Source: Bdellovibrionales bacterium
GTDB lineage: Bacteria > Bdellovibrionota > Bdellovibrionia > Bdellovibrionales > UBA1609
NCBI GenBank assembly: GCA_016714165.1
Contig: JADJNU010000001.1
Coordinates: 1,550,001-1,614,000 of the forward strand
DNA length: 64,000 nucleotides
Reading direction: 5' to 3'
Part shown: positions 1 through 9,274 of the stretch, in pieces
Layout: each line of letters starts with the position of its first letter
Position numbering within the stretch: position 1 is the first letter of the stretch
Position numbers and translations under genes: made by a program
The notes under the pieces: model-generated
What the model saw: the letters and a program-made list of their open reading frames with translations, nothing else
Told to the model about the DNA's origin: nothing
Databases searched by the model: none

Positions 1-886
1 CGGCATTCTTAATTTTAAATATGAAAAATCAGGACTGGACGTGAGAATCCGCCAGTTGGAATCTGAGGGAATCAAATTTCGCTGTGGCATTGAAATTGGC
101 AAGGATTTCTCAATTGACCAACTCACCTCCGAGTTTGATGTAATTGGCCTGACCATGGGAGCGGAACAGCCAAGAGATCTGATCATACCTGGTCGCGATC
201 TCGGTGGAATTCATTTCGCCATGGAATTCTTAGTTCAGCAAAATATCCTCAACTCCGGAGAAAAACTGGCTCCCGACAAAATGATTTCTGCATTCAATAA
301 AAACGTGATTGTCATCGGCGGAGGAGATACCGGCTCAGATTGCGTTGGGACCGCAATACGTCAGGGAGCAAAGAGCGTTCTTCAACTAGAGGTGCAACCT
401 CGCCCCCCGCTTTTGCGGAGCACTGGGACCCCCTGGCCTCAGTGGCCCATGAAAATGAGAGTTTCACACGCTCACGAGGAAGGGGGAGAAAGACAGTGGT
501 CGATTCTCACTCAGGAGTTTCTCGGCAATGACAAGGCTCAGGTCTCTGGACTGCGAATCATGGATGCAAAAACAGATGGAAGTGGCACCGAAATAACCAA
601 TTTGAGTTCTGAACTCAAAGCTGACTTGGTTTTAATTGCGATCGGCTTTAGTGGTCCTCGGCGACAAGGAATACTAGATAAAATAGGCATTGAGCTTGAT
701 GCACAAAACCGCCCCATCACAAATAAGACCTACCAAACATCAATTCCGCACATTTTTGCGGCAGGTGATGTTCGCCGAGGACAATCGCTGATCGTTTGGG
801 CTATCGCTGAAGGCAGGAAAATGGCTGAAGCCATCGATACCTACCTCCAAACAGACGGAATAGATCGCCTGAGCCTGACTCGCTAA
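1..886 (+). CDS. gltD: Glutamate synthase small subunit (NADPH), 5'-truncated by the window edge
   Basis: GltD is the FAD and Fe-S subunit that takes electrons from NADPH and passes them to the large subunit GltB, which makes glutamate from glutamine and 2-oxoglutarate. The reading frame is open from base 2, and the codons before the GTG at 41 already match the family, so that GTG is internal and the real start lies outside the window. The second nucleotide-binding site is visible as VIVIGGGDTGSDC, followed by the family's PRPP segment. The C-terminal FAD segment HIFAAGDVRRGQSLIVWAI, with the AAGD motif, is intact. The stop overlaps the stop of the convergent small gene by four bases. Identification is firm; gltB is presumably to the left. 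Confidence 0.93.
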   Translation, partial: GILNFKYEKSGLDVRIRQLESEGIKFRCGIEIGKDFSIDQLTSEFDVIGLTMGAEQPRDLIIPGRDLGGIHFAMEFLVQQNILNSGEKLAPDKMISAFNKNVIVIGGGDTGSDCVGTAIRQGAKSVLQLEVQPRPPLLRSTGTPWPQWPMKMRVSHAHEEGGERQWSILTQEFLGNDKAQVSGLRIMDAKTDGSGTEITNLSSELKADLVLIAIGFSGPRRQGILDKIGIELDAQNRPITNKTYQTSIPHIFAAGDVRRGQSLIVWAIAEGRKMAEAIDTYLQTDGIDRLSLTR

Positions 887-1188
887 GGGCAGCTTTTCCC
901 TGAACCTCTATTTTCTTTGGTTCGAACAGGCCAATCCGGAGCTCCCAAGTAGGGTGGTTCGACTATTTGCTGCCGTTCACGATGGAAAAGACGGTGAAAT
1001 GCATTCCGTATGAGAGAATGATCTTCTTCTCTGTAAGCCTGTTGGCGATTGCGTGGATAATTAGAGCTATCAGTTCTATAAATCCAATCCCCATGTTCCT
1101 TACCGGAATGAGCAGCCGAGGCCTGTTTGGTTTGAAAAAATACAAAAATACTGGCGCAGAAAAAAAGCAAAAAAATCCCATTTCTCAT
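883..1188 (-). CDS. Small secreted protein of unknown function
   Basis: This encodes 101 residues. An N-terminal hydrophobic stretch (about residues 4-20) ends in ASAA, a normal signal-peptidase I site, so the mature product would be a periplasmic or secreted peptide of about 77 residues. It is rich in Arg, His and Glu, with one cysteine near the end. A good ribosome site (GGAGG) lies 8 bases before the ATG, which is the main reason to accept it. The stop overlaps the end of gltD tail to tail. I recognise no family. Other frames in the same stretch lack a ribosome site. Confidence 0.6.
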   Translation of the reverse strand: MRNGIFLLFFCASIFVFFQTKQASAAHSGKEHGDWIYRTDSSNYPRNRQQAYREEDHSLIRNAFHRLFHRERQQIVEPPYLGAPDWPVRTKENRGSGKSCP

Positions 1189-1308
1189 TCAAAACCTCCA
1201 GAATCTACTATTATTTTGTACCCCGCCGGGACTGTAACCGTTCTCATTAAATAATGAAAGAGTGTCGATCTCATATTTTTAGTTCCTGAGAGTCGCGCAC
1301 AGATAAAC

Positions 1309-2172
1309 CTACATTCGTGTTCCAGCTCGGTCTTCCGACTCCAGGAGGCGATAACTAAAACCTAAGGCAAAGGTCAAATTAAGAGGATCCCTAAATAGGG
1401 GACTGTGATCATTTCTAGAAAAGCCAAAATAGTCCATTTTTACACCAACAAAAAACCTTGTGTCTTCTGTCATTTCACGTGAAGCACCGAGGGTCAAAGA
1501 GGTGCCTAAATAGCCCCCGTGTGCTTGAAAAGACGGACGATCAGGGCGCGAGTGTTCGGCCGGAACCTCATAAAAGTAATCCATCAACTGATCGCTTGCA
1601 AAAATCATTGAAAGGAGAATCGTTCCTTCCAAATCTTCATCAAAAATATTGCTATTGCGATATTCAAGCTCCGGTTGAAATAAATAACCTCGGTCATCAG
1701 CTCGTGTAAAATCAGTAGAAAATACGTAGCGAACAGGAAGATTAAAATTAAGCCGGTGTTTTCCTTGGTCGAAAATGTGTACTCTCAGTCGCGGCCCTAC
1801 CTCTCCGATCCAATCAATGTCGGGCATTCCCCTTCGGGCCTGATTATCACCGCTATCGGCTGGGAATCCGGCTGAAGCACTCAGGTCAAATTCAACTTTT
1901 TCGCGATCCACGAGGCGCCCACGAATTCCACCCTCATCATCTGCCCTTAAAACCTTACCCCGATAAAAGACATAGGGAACCGCCAGGGCCCGCAATTTTC
2001 CCTGCTCTGCCGCTGGATAATCTGACATAAAAAAAGTGGCTCCGGCCAATCCAATCTCGTAGAGAGGCAACTGACTTTCATGATCACGTATATCTGCACT
2101 GCTATTGAAACAACAGACAAACAGCCAAACAGTGAAAGGGATTCGCCTTGAAAAAAAACGAATCAAATCCAA
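1309..2172 (-). CDS. MipA/OmpV family outer-membrane protein
   Basis: The 287-residue product begins with a signal peptide (about residues 1-25). It continues as an outer-membrane beta barrel of alternating hydrophobic strands rich in Tyr, Phe and Gly, with turns such as RGKVLRADDEGG. The length and the early LPLYEIGLAGA segment fit the MipA/OmpV family of murein-hydrolase scaffolding or porin-like proteins. The C-terminus is not the usual terminal Phe; the final strand is followed by a short polar tail. The likely start is a TTG overlapping the stop of hutU, so it is probably translated by coupling as the last gene of the def-to-hutU operon. A link to histidine breakdown is not evident. Confidence 0.75.
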   Translation of the reverse strand: MDLIRFFSRRIPFTVWLFVCCFNSSADIRDHESQLPLYEIGLAGATFFMSDYPAAEQGKLRALAVPYVFYRGKVLRADDEGGIRGRLVDREKVEFDLSASAGFPADSGDNQARRGMPDIDWIGEVGPRLRVHIFDQGKHRLNFNLPVRYVFSTDFTRADDRGYLFQPELEYRNSNIFDEDLEGTILLSMIFASDQLMDYFYEVPAEHSRPDRPSFQAHGGYLGTSLTLGASREMTEDTRFFVGVKMDYFGFSRNDHSPLFRDPLNLTFALGFSYRLLESEDRAGTRM

Positions 2173-3812
2173 AAAGATTTCACTCCCCGTTCTCGTGCCA
2201 TGGCAGCGGCATCATTGTAGCCCGCATCTATATGACGAAATAGTCCCATGGCCGGATCTGCGTTCAAGACTCGCTCCAAGCGCCGTGCCGCTGCAGCCGT
2301 TCCATCGGCGACAATCACCTGTCCCGCGTGAAGACTGTAGCCCATACCAACTCCACCACCCTGATGAAAACTCACCCAAGTTGCACCGCAAGCGGTGTTC
2401 ACGAGGGCATTTAAAATCGGCCAATCGCCAACCATATCAGAGCCGTCCTTCATACCTTCTGTTTCACGGTTAGGACTCGCCACAGAACCGCAGTCAAGAT
2501 GATCGCGACCAATCACAATTGGAGCTCTCACCTTTCCCGTCGCAACGAGTTCGTTAAACCTAAGACCTGCCAAAGATCTTTCGCCGTATTCAAGCCAACA
2601 AATGCGAGCCGGCAATCCCTGAAAAGCGATCCGCTTTTCTGCCATATCAAGCCAGCGCAAGAGATTTTTTTTGTGAGGAAACAATTCTCGAAGTGCATCA
2701 TCTGTGACTTGAATATCTTTGGGATCGCCACTCAGCGCCACCCAACGAAAAGGTCCACTGCCCCGACAAAACAAGGGGCGAATATACTCAGGAACAAAAC
2801 CGGGTATTTTGAATGCATCTTTCTCTCCACCCTCAAAAGCCACTGCCCTTATATTATTCCCATAGTCAAAGGTAACAGCTCCGCGCTTTTGCATCAAAAG
2901 CATTCCCTGCACATGAGCCACAATAGAGGCCTTTGCTTTTTCCAAATACAGTTGAGGATGAGATTTTCGCAATTGAGCGGCCTCAGAAATCGAGTGTCCC
3001 TCCGGAATATATCCGTTCAAGGGGTCATGAGCAGAAGTCTGATCGGTCAGGAGATCGGGTAGAAAACCTCGCTCATTTAACTCCCTGATCACCGTCGCCA
3101 TGTTGCCCAATAGAGCCACACTTCTGGCAACTCCCTCTTTGCGATAGCGAGCCACACGCTCAAGCGCATCATCAATGCCTTCGGCCACTTCATCGATGTA
3201 CCTTGTATCAAGTCGCTTTTGAATGCGAGCGGGATCAACCTCAACAGCAAGAACATTGGCACCAGCAAAAACGCCGGCGAGCGGTTGAGCACCACCCATT
3301 CCTCCAAGTCCTGCCGTCAGAATCGTTCGTCCTCGCAAATCACCAGAGAAATGCCTTCGCCCTGCTTCAACAAATGTTTCAAAAGTTCCCTGAACGATCC
3401 CCTGAGACCCAATATAAATCCATGATCCGGCCGTCATCTGCCCATACATCATGAGACCTTTTCTTTCGAGCTCGTCAAAAACCTCCCAAGTCGCCCATTT
3501 GGGCACGAGATTGGAGTTTGCTAAAAGCACCCTCGGCGCATCCTCATGGGTTTTGATCGTGCCAATCGGCTTTCCAGATTGGATGATGAGAGTCTCATCA
3601 GATTCTAACTCCTTCAAGGCCAGCAAAATGCGATCGTAAGACAGCCAATCCCGGGCTGCCTTGCCCCGCCCTCCGTAGACAATCAATTCATCAGGATACT
3701 CTGCCACCTCCGAATCAAGATTATTTTGAATCATTCGGTAAGCAGCTTCTTGCAACCAACCCTTACAATTCAGCTGAGATCCGTGAGGTGATCTGATGAT
3801 ACGCTTTACCAT
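2163..3812 (-). CDS. hutU: Urocanate hydratase
   Basis: HutU converts urocanate to imidazolone propionate, the second step of histidine degradation, using tightly bound NAD+ as electrophile. The product is about 549 residues, the usual family length. I place the start at the ATG at 3812 because the protein then begins MVKRIIRSPHG, as in the family, and overlaps the hutH stop by only seven bases; an upstream start adds ten unrelated residues. Recognisable blocks are the early CKGWLQEAA, GSQGIVQGTFE, LGGMGGAQPLAG in the NAD-binding region and FHQGGGVGMGYSLHAG near the end. It lies directly downstream of hutH. The later genes hutI and hutG are not in this window. Confidence 0.97.
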   Translation of the reverse strand: MVKRIIRSPHGSQLNCKGWLQEAAYRMIQNNLDSEVAEYPDELIVYGGRGKAARDWLSYDRILLALKELESDETLIIQSGKPIGTIKTHEDAPRVLLANSNLVPKWATWEVFDELERKGLMMYGQMTAGSWIYIGSQGIVQGTFETFVEAGRRHFSGDLRGRTILTAGLGGMGGAQPLAGVFAGANVLAVEVDPARIQKRLDTRYIDEVAEGIDDALERVARYRKEGVARSVALLGNMATVIRELNERGFLPDLLTDQTSAHDPLNGYIPEGHSISEAAQLRKSHPQLYLEKAKASIVAHVQGMLLMQKRGAVTFDYGNNIRAVAFEGGEKDAFKIPGFVPEYIRPLFCRGSGPFRWVALSGDPKDIQVTDDALRELFPHKKNLLRWLDMAEKRIAFQGLPARICWLEYGERSLAGLRFNELVATGKVRAPIVIGRDHLDCGSVASPNRETEGMKDGSDMVGDWPILNALVNTACGATWVSFHQGGGVGMGYSLHAGQVIVADGTAAAARRLERVLNADPAMGLFRHIDAGYNDAAAMARERGVKSFWI

Positions 3813-5338
3813 TCCAAAGCTCCCACACTTGACTGGATGCAATTGAGCAAACTTTCAGAGCGAATCAGTTTTTTGATCGCCTCGATATCTCGATAAAAAG
3901 CCCGATCAGTTTCGGCAAAGGGAACTTCCGATCGGATCAGCTCCAAAGCTCCCAAAACTCCTCCAGCTGGCTTTAAAGGCGCCAACAACTCCAAGCCCTG
4001 AGCTGCGCACAAAAACTCCATTGCCACAATATTTTCAGCATTGCGAATAATAGCCCCAAGTTTTCTGGCCGCGATCGTTCCCATGCTCACATGGTCTTCT
4101 TTATCGGCAGAGGTCGGAATGCTATCCACGCTCGCCGGATGTGAAAGAATTTTATTTTCGCTCACCAAAGAAGCTGCCGACACCTGGACGATCATCAGCC
4201 CGCTATTCAAGCCTCCCTTCGGAGCCAAAAATGCGGGAAGCCCGCTCAATGCTGGATTCATGAGCTTTTCAATTCGACACTCTGAAATACTGCACATTGC
4301 GCTCATGGCAATTCCCAAAAAATCAAGGGCAAAGGCAACTGGCTCACCATGAAAATTTCCACAAGACAAGACCTTGTCCTCATCGGCAAACACCAAGGGA
4401 TTATCCGTGCTCGAATTTGCCTCTATCTCAAGAGTGCGACAAGTGCTTCGCAAAACATCTTTTGCCGCTCCATGGACCGCCGGTATGCAACGAAGGGAAT
4501 ATGCATCCTGAACTCGACTGCAATCGGCGTGAGCCTCCGCAATCGATGAGGTTGGGCCTAAAATTTTCGTTAAATTGCGGGCCGTTTTTGCCTCTCCAGG
4601 ATGAAGACGTGTCGCCGCAATGAGAGGATCAAAGGCCTTTCGAGAGCCCTGAAGGGCCTCAAGTGACATGGCTCCTCCAAGATCAACCATCCAAGCCAAG
4701 CGCCGTCCCTCATAGCAATTCAAGAGGCCCACCGCCGTCATCACTTGACATCCATTGATCAGAGACAATCCCTCTTTGGCTTCTAACTCGAGAGGCTTAA
4801 CCCCCCTTTTAGAGAGGTATCCCAGTGCTGCAAGCTTTTTTTTGCCATCCCATACTTCTCCCTCACCCATGAGAGCTAAGGCCAAGTGTGAAAGTGGAGC
4901 CAGATCCCCACTCGCTCCAACTGATCCCTGCTGTGGAATCACTGGAATAATATCTTGGTTCAAAAACTCCAGTAACTTTTCAACAACTTCAACACGAACA
5001 CCGCTGTGGCCTCGAGCCAAAGCATTCGCTCTCAGCAGCATGATCGCACGCGACTCGGCTTTGGTGAACGGCTCACCCACTCCAACGCAATGAGAGCGAA
5101 TCAAGTTTTTCTGTAACTGTATTGTATCTGACTTTGAAATCTGAACCCTGCTAAAAGCCCCAAATCCGGTGTTCACCCCATACATCACATCGCCCTGTTC
5201 GATGCGCTTATTGATATACCCACGTGAATTCAACATCCCCTGACGAGCCTTCTCTGCGAGAGTCACTTTTTCTATGGGCAAACTGTAGGCTATCTGCCAA
5301 ACTTGATCGACAGTTATCTCCTCCCCATTAATTTCCAT
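3806..5338 (-). CDS. hutH: Histidine ammonia-lyase
   Basis: HutH removes ammonia from L-histidine to give urocanate. The 510-residue length is normal. The Ala-Ser-Gly triad that forms the MIO electrophile is visible at residues 142-144 within GSVGASGDLAPLSHLAL, and the catalytic tyrosine is in YGVNTGFGAFS near residue 53. Further blocks include ANSSTDNPLVF and the GNFHGEPVA loop. The ATG at 5338 overlaps the stop of the broken rpe gene by 11 bases, and its own stop overlaps the start of hutU, so hutH-hutU forms a coupled pair. Its position behind def-fmt-rpe suggests co-transcription with housekeeping genes rather than a dedicated hut regulator; no HutC-like repressor is seen. Confidence 0.97.
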   Translation of the reverse strand: MEINGEEITVDQVWQIAYSLPIEKVTLAEKARQGMLNSRGYINKRIEQGDVMYGVNTGFGAFSRVQISKSDTIQLQKNLIRSHCVGVGEPFTKAESRAIMLLRANALARGHSGVRVEVVEKLLEFLNQDIIPVIPQQGSVGASGDLAPLSHLALALMGEGEVWDGKKKLAALGYLSKRGVKPLELEAKEGLSLINGCQVMTAVGLLNCYEGRRLAWMVDLGGAMSLEALQGSRKAFDPLIAATRLHPGEAKTARNLTKILGPTSSIAEAHADCSRVQDAYSLRCIPAVHGAAKDVLRSTCRTLEIEANSSTDNPLVFADEDKVLSCGNFHGEPVAFALDFLGIAMSAMCSISECRIEKLMNPALSGLPAFLAPKGGLNSGLMIVQVSAASLVSENKILSHPASVDSIPTSADKEDHVSMGTIAARKLGAIIRNAENIVAMEFLCAAQGLELLAPLKPAGGVLGALELIRSEVPFAETDRAFYRDIEAIKKLIRSESLLNCIQSSVGALEW

Positions 5339-5805
5339 CAGATTTTGCCTCCTTCAAAGAAGCGATCGCCTTTTTATAATCATTTTTGAAGATATAGGAA
5401 CCTGCCACCAAAACGTCAGCATCCCGGCAGGCTCGGGCCGTCTCAGCGTTGACTCCCCCATCAACCTCGATGAGCGCTGCCGATCCTATTCTGGTCAGTT
5501 CTTTGCGAACTCTGTCAATTTTAGAAGTCTGATCATGCATAAAACTCTGACCGCCAAAGCCGGGGTTGACCGTCATAACCAAAATCAAATCCACTTTTGG
5601 CAGCAATGGTAAATGTCACGGGCCTTAAGGACTTCACGACGGGTGCACCAATTGTTATGTTTGGAACAAAATGACCATCCATCACGTCGATGTGGATCCA
5701 ATCGGCTCCGCATCTTTCTACCTTCTGTATTTCATCTCTCAATATTGAAAAATCAGCAGAAAGCAAGCTCGGTGCCACCAAAAATTCGTTCTTATGAGGA
5801 TTCAC
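5328..5805 (-). pseudogene. rpe: Ribulose-phosphate 3-epimerase with an internal deletion
   Basis: The enzyme interconverts ribulose 5-phosphate and xylulose 5-phosphate. Here the first 63 or so codons (GTG at 5805) read normally through APSLLSADF, DVMDGHFVPN and VVKSLRPVT. The next recognisable family sequence, PLLPKVDLILVMTVNPGFGG, is in another frame (5328 to about 5610). About 70 residues normally lie between these blocks, including the DVHLM motif with a metal ligand and the following barrel strands. The locus is 478 bp against about 670 bp for a normal gene, so roughly 200 bp are missing and the loss is not a multiple of three. Neither fragment could form the TIM barrel. It overlaps fmt upstream and hutH downstream, as an intact operon gene would. 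Confidence 0.88.
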
Positions 5806-6742
5806 CTAATTTTTCTCCAAGCGAAAAAGGGTAGCCACGCAGGTAGTCCTTGGCATTCATTTCGGAGCGAGATTCTGGCTGCACGATCAAAATCTGCAAA
5901 GCCCCGTCTCCGGAAGAAACGACAAATGAGTCAGCCTCAATTCCAATGACCTTTCCTGGAAGATCGTCTTTTGATTTTGGAATCACCCGTGATTTTATGA
6001 GTTTCAATTTCTTTCCTGCACGAACAGTATGAGCTCCAGGACCAAGAGCCAATCCGCGAATTCTATTATGGATTTCAACGGCCGGGAGGCGCCAATCAAT
6101 TTGAGTTTCGGATTTTTCAATCTTTTTAGCGTAGGTAACCAAAGATTCTTCTTGCTTTAAGGGAACCAAGTTTCCTCGCAGGTAATCCATCAGCTCAACA
6201 TGAAGCAAATCAGCTGCAAGGGGCTTCATTTTCTCATGGAGATCGAAAGCACTCCAGTCATCTTCGATATCAATAACTCTTCGACCCACAACGTCACCTG
6301 CATCCAGCTTCTTCACCATAACCTGAAGACAAACTCCCGTCTTGTGATCTCCGGCCATCACCGCACGCTGGATAGGAGCAGCTCCCCGCCACCGTGGCAA
6401 AAGACTCGTGTGAACATTCACCACAGAGCGCGGATAAAGATCCAAAAAAACTTGAGGCAAGATCTGTCCGAAGGCGACAACAACGGCCACTTCAGCTTTC
6501 CAGGACGAGATCGTTTCAATAATCTCATCCTCATTCACTTTTTCAGGCGTTAACACAGGAAGCTGATGGGAAAGAGCTAGTTCCTTCACCGGAGATGATT
6601 GAAGTTTCATTTTGCGCCCAGATTGACGATCGGGTTGAGTCACAACACCCACAAGCTTAAAGTGTTCATCCTTGATCATCGATCCCAGACAATACGCTGC
6701 AATGTCAGGGGTTCCTAAAAAAACGGTTCGAATGAGGCTCAT
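5792..6742 (-). CDS. fmt: Methionyl-tRNA formyltransferase
   Basis: Fmt formylates the initiator Met-tRNA using 10-formyltetrahydrofolate. The product has 316 residues, the normal size. The catalytic Asn-x-His is in VNVHTSLLPRWRGAAPIQ and the catalytic Asp in KKLDAGDVV. The C-terminal OB-fold tRNA-binding domain follows from about residue 205, including NRIRGLALGPGAH. It overlaps the def stop by four bases (ATGA), the standard def-fmt coupling, and its own end overlaps the GTG start of rpe. Intact. Confidence 0.97.
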   Translation of the reverse strand: MSLIRTVFLGTPDIAAYCLGSMIKDEHFKLVGVVTQPDRQSGRKMKLQSSPVKELALSHQLPVLTPEKVNEDEIIETISSWKAEVAVVVAFGQILPQVFLDLYPRSVVNVHTSLLPRWRGAAPIQRAVMAGDHKTGVCLQVMVKKLDAGDVVGRRVIDIEDDWSAFDLHEKMKPLAADLLHVELMDYLRGNLVPLKQEESLVTYAKKIEKSETQIDWRLPAVEIHNRIRGLALGPGAHTVRAGKKLKLIKSRVIPKSKDDLPGKVIGIEADSFVVSSGDGALQILIVQPESRSEMNAKDYLRGYPFSLGEKLGESS

Positions 6743-7332
6743 CGGTAAACTACTTCTTCATCCTGCTCCTCGACTTTCTCCGGACGAGCTGGATAACCTG
6801 CCTTTTTTATCCGTGATTTGATACGGGCGGACTTGATCGGACTGAGGCGGTCGATAAACAATTTTCCATCAAGGTGGTCAATTTCATGTTGAATACAGAT
6901 AGCGAGGAGCCCATCCACTTCAAGCTGAATTTTTTTCCCCTCTAAATTAAGCCCCTGAACGACGATCAGTTCTGCTCTCTGGACAGATTCATAGTAGGTT
7001 GGAACACTCAGACAGCCCTCATCGTAAGTTGTTTTCCCCACCTTCTTTATAATTTCAGGATTAAAAATAACAAATGGCTGAGAAACAGCCTGCTCCAGAG
7101 GAGACATGTCCTCAAGCTTGTAGCGTCCATTTTCTCTTGGTCGAGTATCAGCAACAAAAAGTCTCACAAGATGATTTACCTGAGGAGCAGCTAAGCCAAT
7201 TCCAGAGGAAGCATACATAGTTTCAAACATGTCCTCGACGAGCTGTTTGAGGCTGGGCGTCACGGTCTTTACCGCCACCGACTTTTTACGAAGCCTCGGA
7301 TCAGGAAATCTCAATACTTCCAGTTTTGCCAT
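6739..7332 (-). CDS. def: Peptide deformylase
   Basis: Def removes the N-formyl group from new proteins in the cytoplasm. The three family motifs are present in order: GIGLAAPQV, EGCLSVP (metal-binding Cys) and the HExxH helix in QHEIDHLDG. The 197-residue length is slightly above the usual 165-190, with a charged, probably flexible C-terminal tail. It is the first gene of the minus-strand operon and reaches its ATG about 120 bp downstream of the outer-membrane protein gene. That gap should hold the promoter, although I could not identify convincing -35/-10 boxes. Confidence 0.97.
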   Translation of the reverse strand: MAKLEVLRFPDPRLRKKSVAVKTVTPSLKQLVEDMFETMYASSGIGLAAPQVNHLVRLFVADTRPRENGRYKLEDMSPLEQAVSQPFVIFNPEIIKKVGKTTYDEGCLSVPTYYESVQRAELIVVQGLNLEGKKIQLEVDGLLAICIQHEIDHLDGKLFIDRLSPIKSARIKSRIKKAGYPARPEKVEEQDEEVVYR

Positions 7333-7451
7333 ATGTTATCCTCAAACTCATAGGCTCTGCTTTTCAAAACGAAGGGCAAATAACCAACCGCCATTCTACC
7401 GCAAGAGGCTCACAAAAGAAAGACCACCTTTTCCTAGGAGGGGCTTTTCGC

Positions 7452-8627
7452 TCAATTCAGAGCCGAGAGACTCAATCCAACCGTCTGGGCAATGTTGCTG
7501 AAGTCGGGAGCCTGATCGTAGGCAGCACTTAAAGTGATGAATCCCAATCGAACCTCAACCCCCATCGTATAATGAAGGCGATTTTTAGAAAAATTTAGAC
7601 GCGGTGGTTCTTGATAACCTCCGCCCCTCCAAACAAAGGCAATGTTTTTATTGTTAATGACCTGATATTCAAAGCCTCCGTGAATCACGACTTTCTGATC
7701 ACTTTCAACTTGATCCGAGGGATCCGTACTTGATCCCCCCACATAAAAAGCCCTTTTTACGGGATAATATATATCCACATCTCCCACCCACATCAGTCGG
7801 CCTGTCAGTTTAACAGATCCTCCCAAAACCAATTTTGCAGGAACAACGACGTCATGAAACCATTCCTCAGAGGGCGTAATCTGAGTGTCAAGGCTCTCAT
7901 CAAGGTTATAACGCCGTTCCGGAGAATAGGTCACACCCAACCCAATCTTCCTGTCATTGTTGTAGCGAAAGCCAAAAGTGAGGTAGAAAGCTTCTGCCTG
8001 AGATTCCAAATCCAATGGCATGGCCTCATCTTTGTAACCTAAAACCACTTTTTCCTGATGTCCTGTCATTCCAAAAGAAACGCTCTCCCAAAACCGCCAC
8101 GAAATTGCCAAATCCCGGCTTTCTATTTTGAGAAGCTTAGTCACTCCGTTCGCCACAAAATTCGAAGAAAAGTCCAAATTGTAGGGTTGAGAATATCCTC
8201 CCCCAATTCCAAACGGACCCAAACGCAGGCCGAGAGAGGAAAACACAAAGTCATAAGGCAATCCGTCAAGCTGAGTGTCCCCATCAAAGTCCACCTCACG
8301 ATTGACCACGCGATTCGTGGTTCCAGCAAGATCAAAAATCCATCGAGACATTGATAGCCCGGCCGGATTGTAAAGCACGGCCCCCGCATCGTCACTCAAT
8401 CCAACCGCAGCTCCTCCCATCGCCAAAACTCTCGTTGTCCCTCCGGGAAACAATCCATAGGCCCCATAGGCCGCGTCCTGAGCAAGGGCTGTGTGCGAGC
8501 CAAACTGAATGGCCAGGTGTAGCAAAACAAGCACCACAATATGGAAGCAAAGCCCTGCCCACGATTCTCCGCACGTGGAAACAAAAAAATGACCGGTTCT
8601 AATGGACATCACCCCCCGCAGTCTCAA
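7452..8627 (-). CDS. FadL/OMPP1-like outer-membrane transport protein
   Basis: The product is about 385-391 residues with a signal peptide ending at LAQDA. The mature N-terminus (AMGGAAVGLSDDAGAVLYNPAGLS) is the hallmark of FadL/OMPP1-type and related barrels, where it forms the plug and hatch. The rest shows barrel strands such as GPFGIGGGYSQPYNL, FGFRYNNDRKIGLGVTYS and VRLGFITLSAAYDQAPDF. The substrate cannot be told; the family takes up hydrophobic compounds. The start is uncertain between TTG 8627 and ATG 8609. Either leaves almost no space before the divergent gene at 8639, so the two promoters must overlap coding sequence. Confidence 0.8.
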   Translation of the reverse strand: MRLRGVMSIRTGHFFVSTCGESWAGLCFHIVVLVLLHLAIQFGSHTALAQDAAYGAYGLFPGGTTRVLAMGGAAVGLSDDAGAVLYNPAGLSMSRWIFDLAGTTNRVVNREVDFDGDTQLDGLPYDFVFSSLGLRLGPFGIGGGYSQPYNLDFSSNFVANGVTKLLKIESRDLAISWRFWESVSFGMTGHQEKVVLGYKDEAMPLDLESQAEAFYLTFGFRYNNDRKIGLGVTYSPERRYNLDESLDTQITPSEEWFHDVVVPAKLVLGGSVKLTGRLMWVGDVDIYYPVKRAFYVGGSSTDPSDQVESDQKVVIHGGFEYQVINNKNIAFVWRGGGYQEPPRLNFSKNRLHYTMGVEVRLGFITLSAAYDQAPDFSNIAQTVGLSLSALN

Positions 8628-8638
8628 TAATTAAAGCT

Positions 8639-9190
8639 ATGATGGTTCGACATTGGACTCTAGTGTTTTTTGCTATTTTCCTGATGATTTCCCAAGAGAG
8701 TGCGGCGAACCTCGCTGTGGAACCCTACCTTGGATACAGTCGCTTTGAGTGGTCCACCGGCGGGTACTCCGATTCAAAGATGGGAACCGTATTGGGTGGA
8801 AAGGGCGGGCTTCAGCTAAACGGCGGCACGTTCGTAGGTCTCGATTTTCACCTCGGCGGCCCCTATTTGCTCGATACTTCAAACAGCGATAATGAATTCA
8901 TGAATCGCATGTGGGGGGTGGGGGTGAGATTTGGAAAAAGCAAAACCCACCTGTGGCTCGGATATTACTCACTCAATGAGCTCACCGACATCAACGCAAA
9001 TCTCAAATACTTGGGTCGAGCAATCAAAGCCAGCCTCGGGATAGAGTTCCAATCAAAACTCAGCCTCAATTTTGAATTTGTAAAACAGGAATTTGACCAA
9101 ATTGAAGGGGGACAGATCTCTGCGGAAAATTTTAATCTGGACGTCACTCTCTTGATTCTTTCGATTAGCGCTCCTCTCGAATTGAAATAA
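8639..9190 (+). CDS. Outer-membrane beta-barrel protein, unknown family
   Basis: The 183-residue product has a signal peptide (about residues 1-22, ending ESAA). The remainder looks like a small eight-stranded barrel: EPYLGYSRFEW, GGLQLNGGTFVGLDFHLG, MWGVGVRFGKSKTHLWLGYYS and KASLGIEFQSKLSLNFEF are alternating amphipathic strands. This resembles the OmpX/opacity-porin size class, but I recognise no specific family. It is divergent from the FadL-like gene with only about 11-30 bp between starts. Function unknown. Confidence 0.7.
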   Translation: MMVRHWTLVFFAIFLMISQESAANLAVEPYLGYSRFEWSTGGYSDSKMGTVLGGKGGLQLNGGTFVGLDFHLGGPYLLDTSNSDNEFMNRMWGVGVRFGKSKTHLWLGYYSLNELTDINANLKYLGRAIKASLGIEFQSKLSLNFEFVKQEFDQIEGGQISAENFNLDVTLLILSISAPLELK

Positions 9191-9274
9191 AAAGCATAGA
9201 GTTTCGCTCGAATTTGGTTGGAAGGAATCACGAACTGGACTCGACTTTAAATCAACCCGCGTTAAAATGTCGGG

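Noticed and set aside
967..1254. 95-residue plus-strand frame opposite the small secreted protein
   Set aside because: The minus-strand frame has a good ribosome site and signal peptide; this one is its antisense shadow.
7380..7445. Terminator-like inverted repeat between def and the FadL-like gene
   Set aside because: The possible stem around CCTAGG has several mismatches and no proper T-run on the relevant strand.
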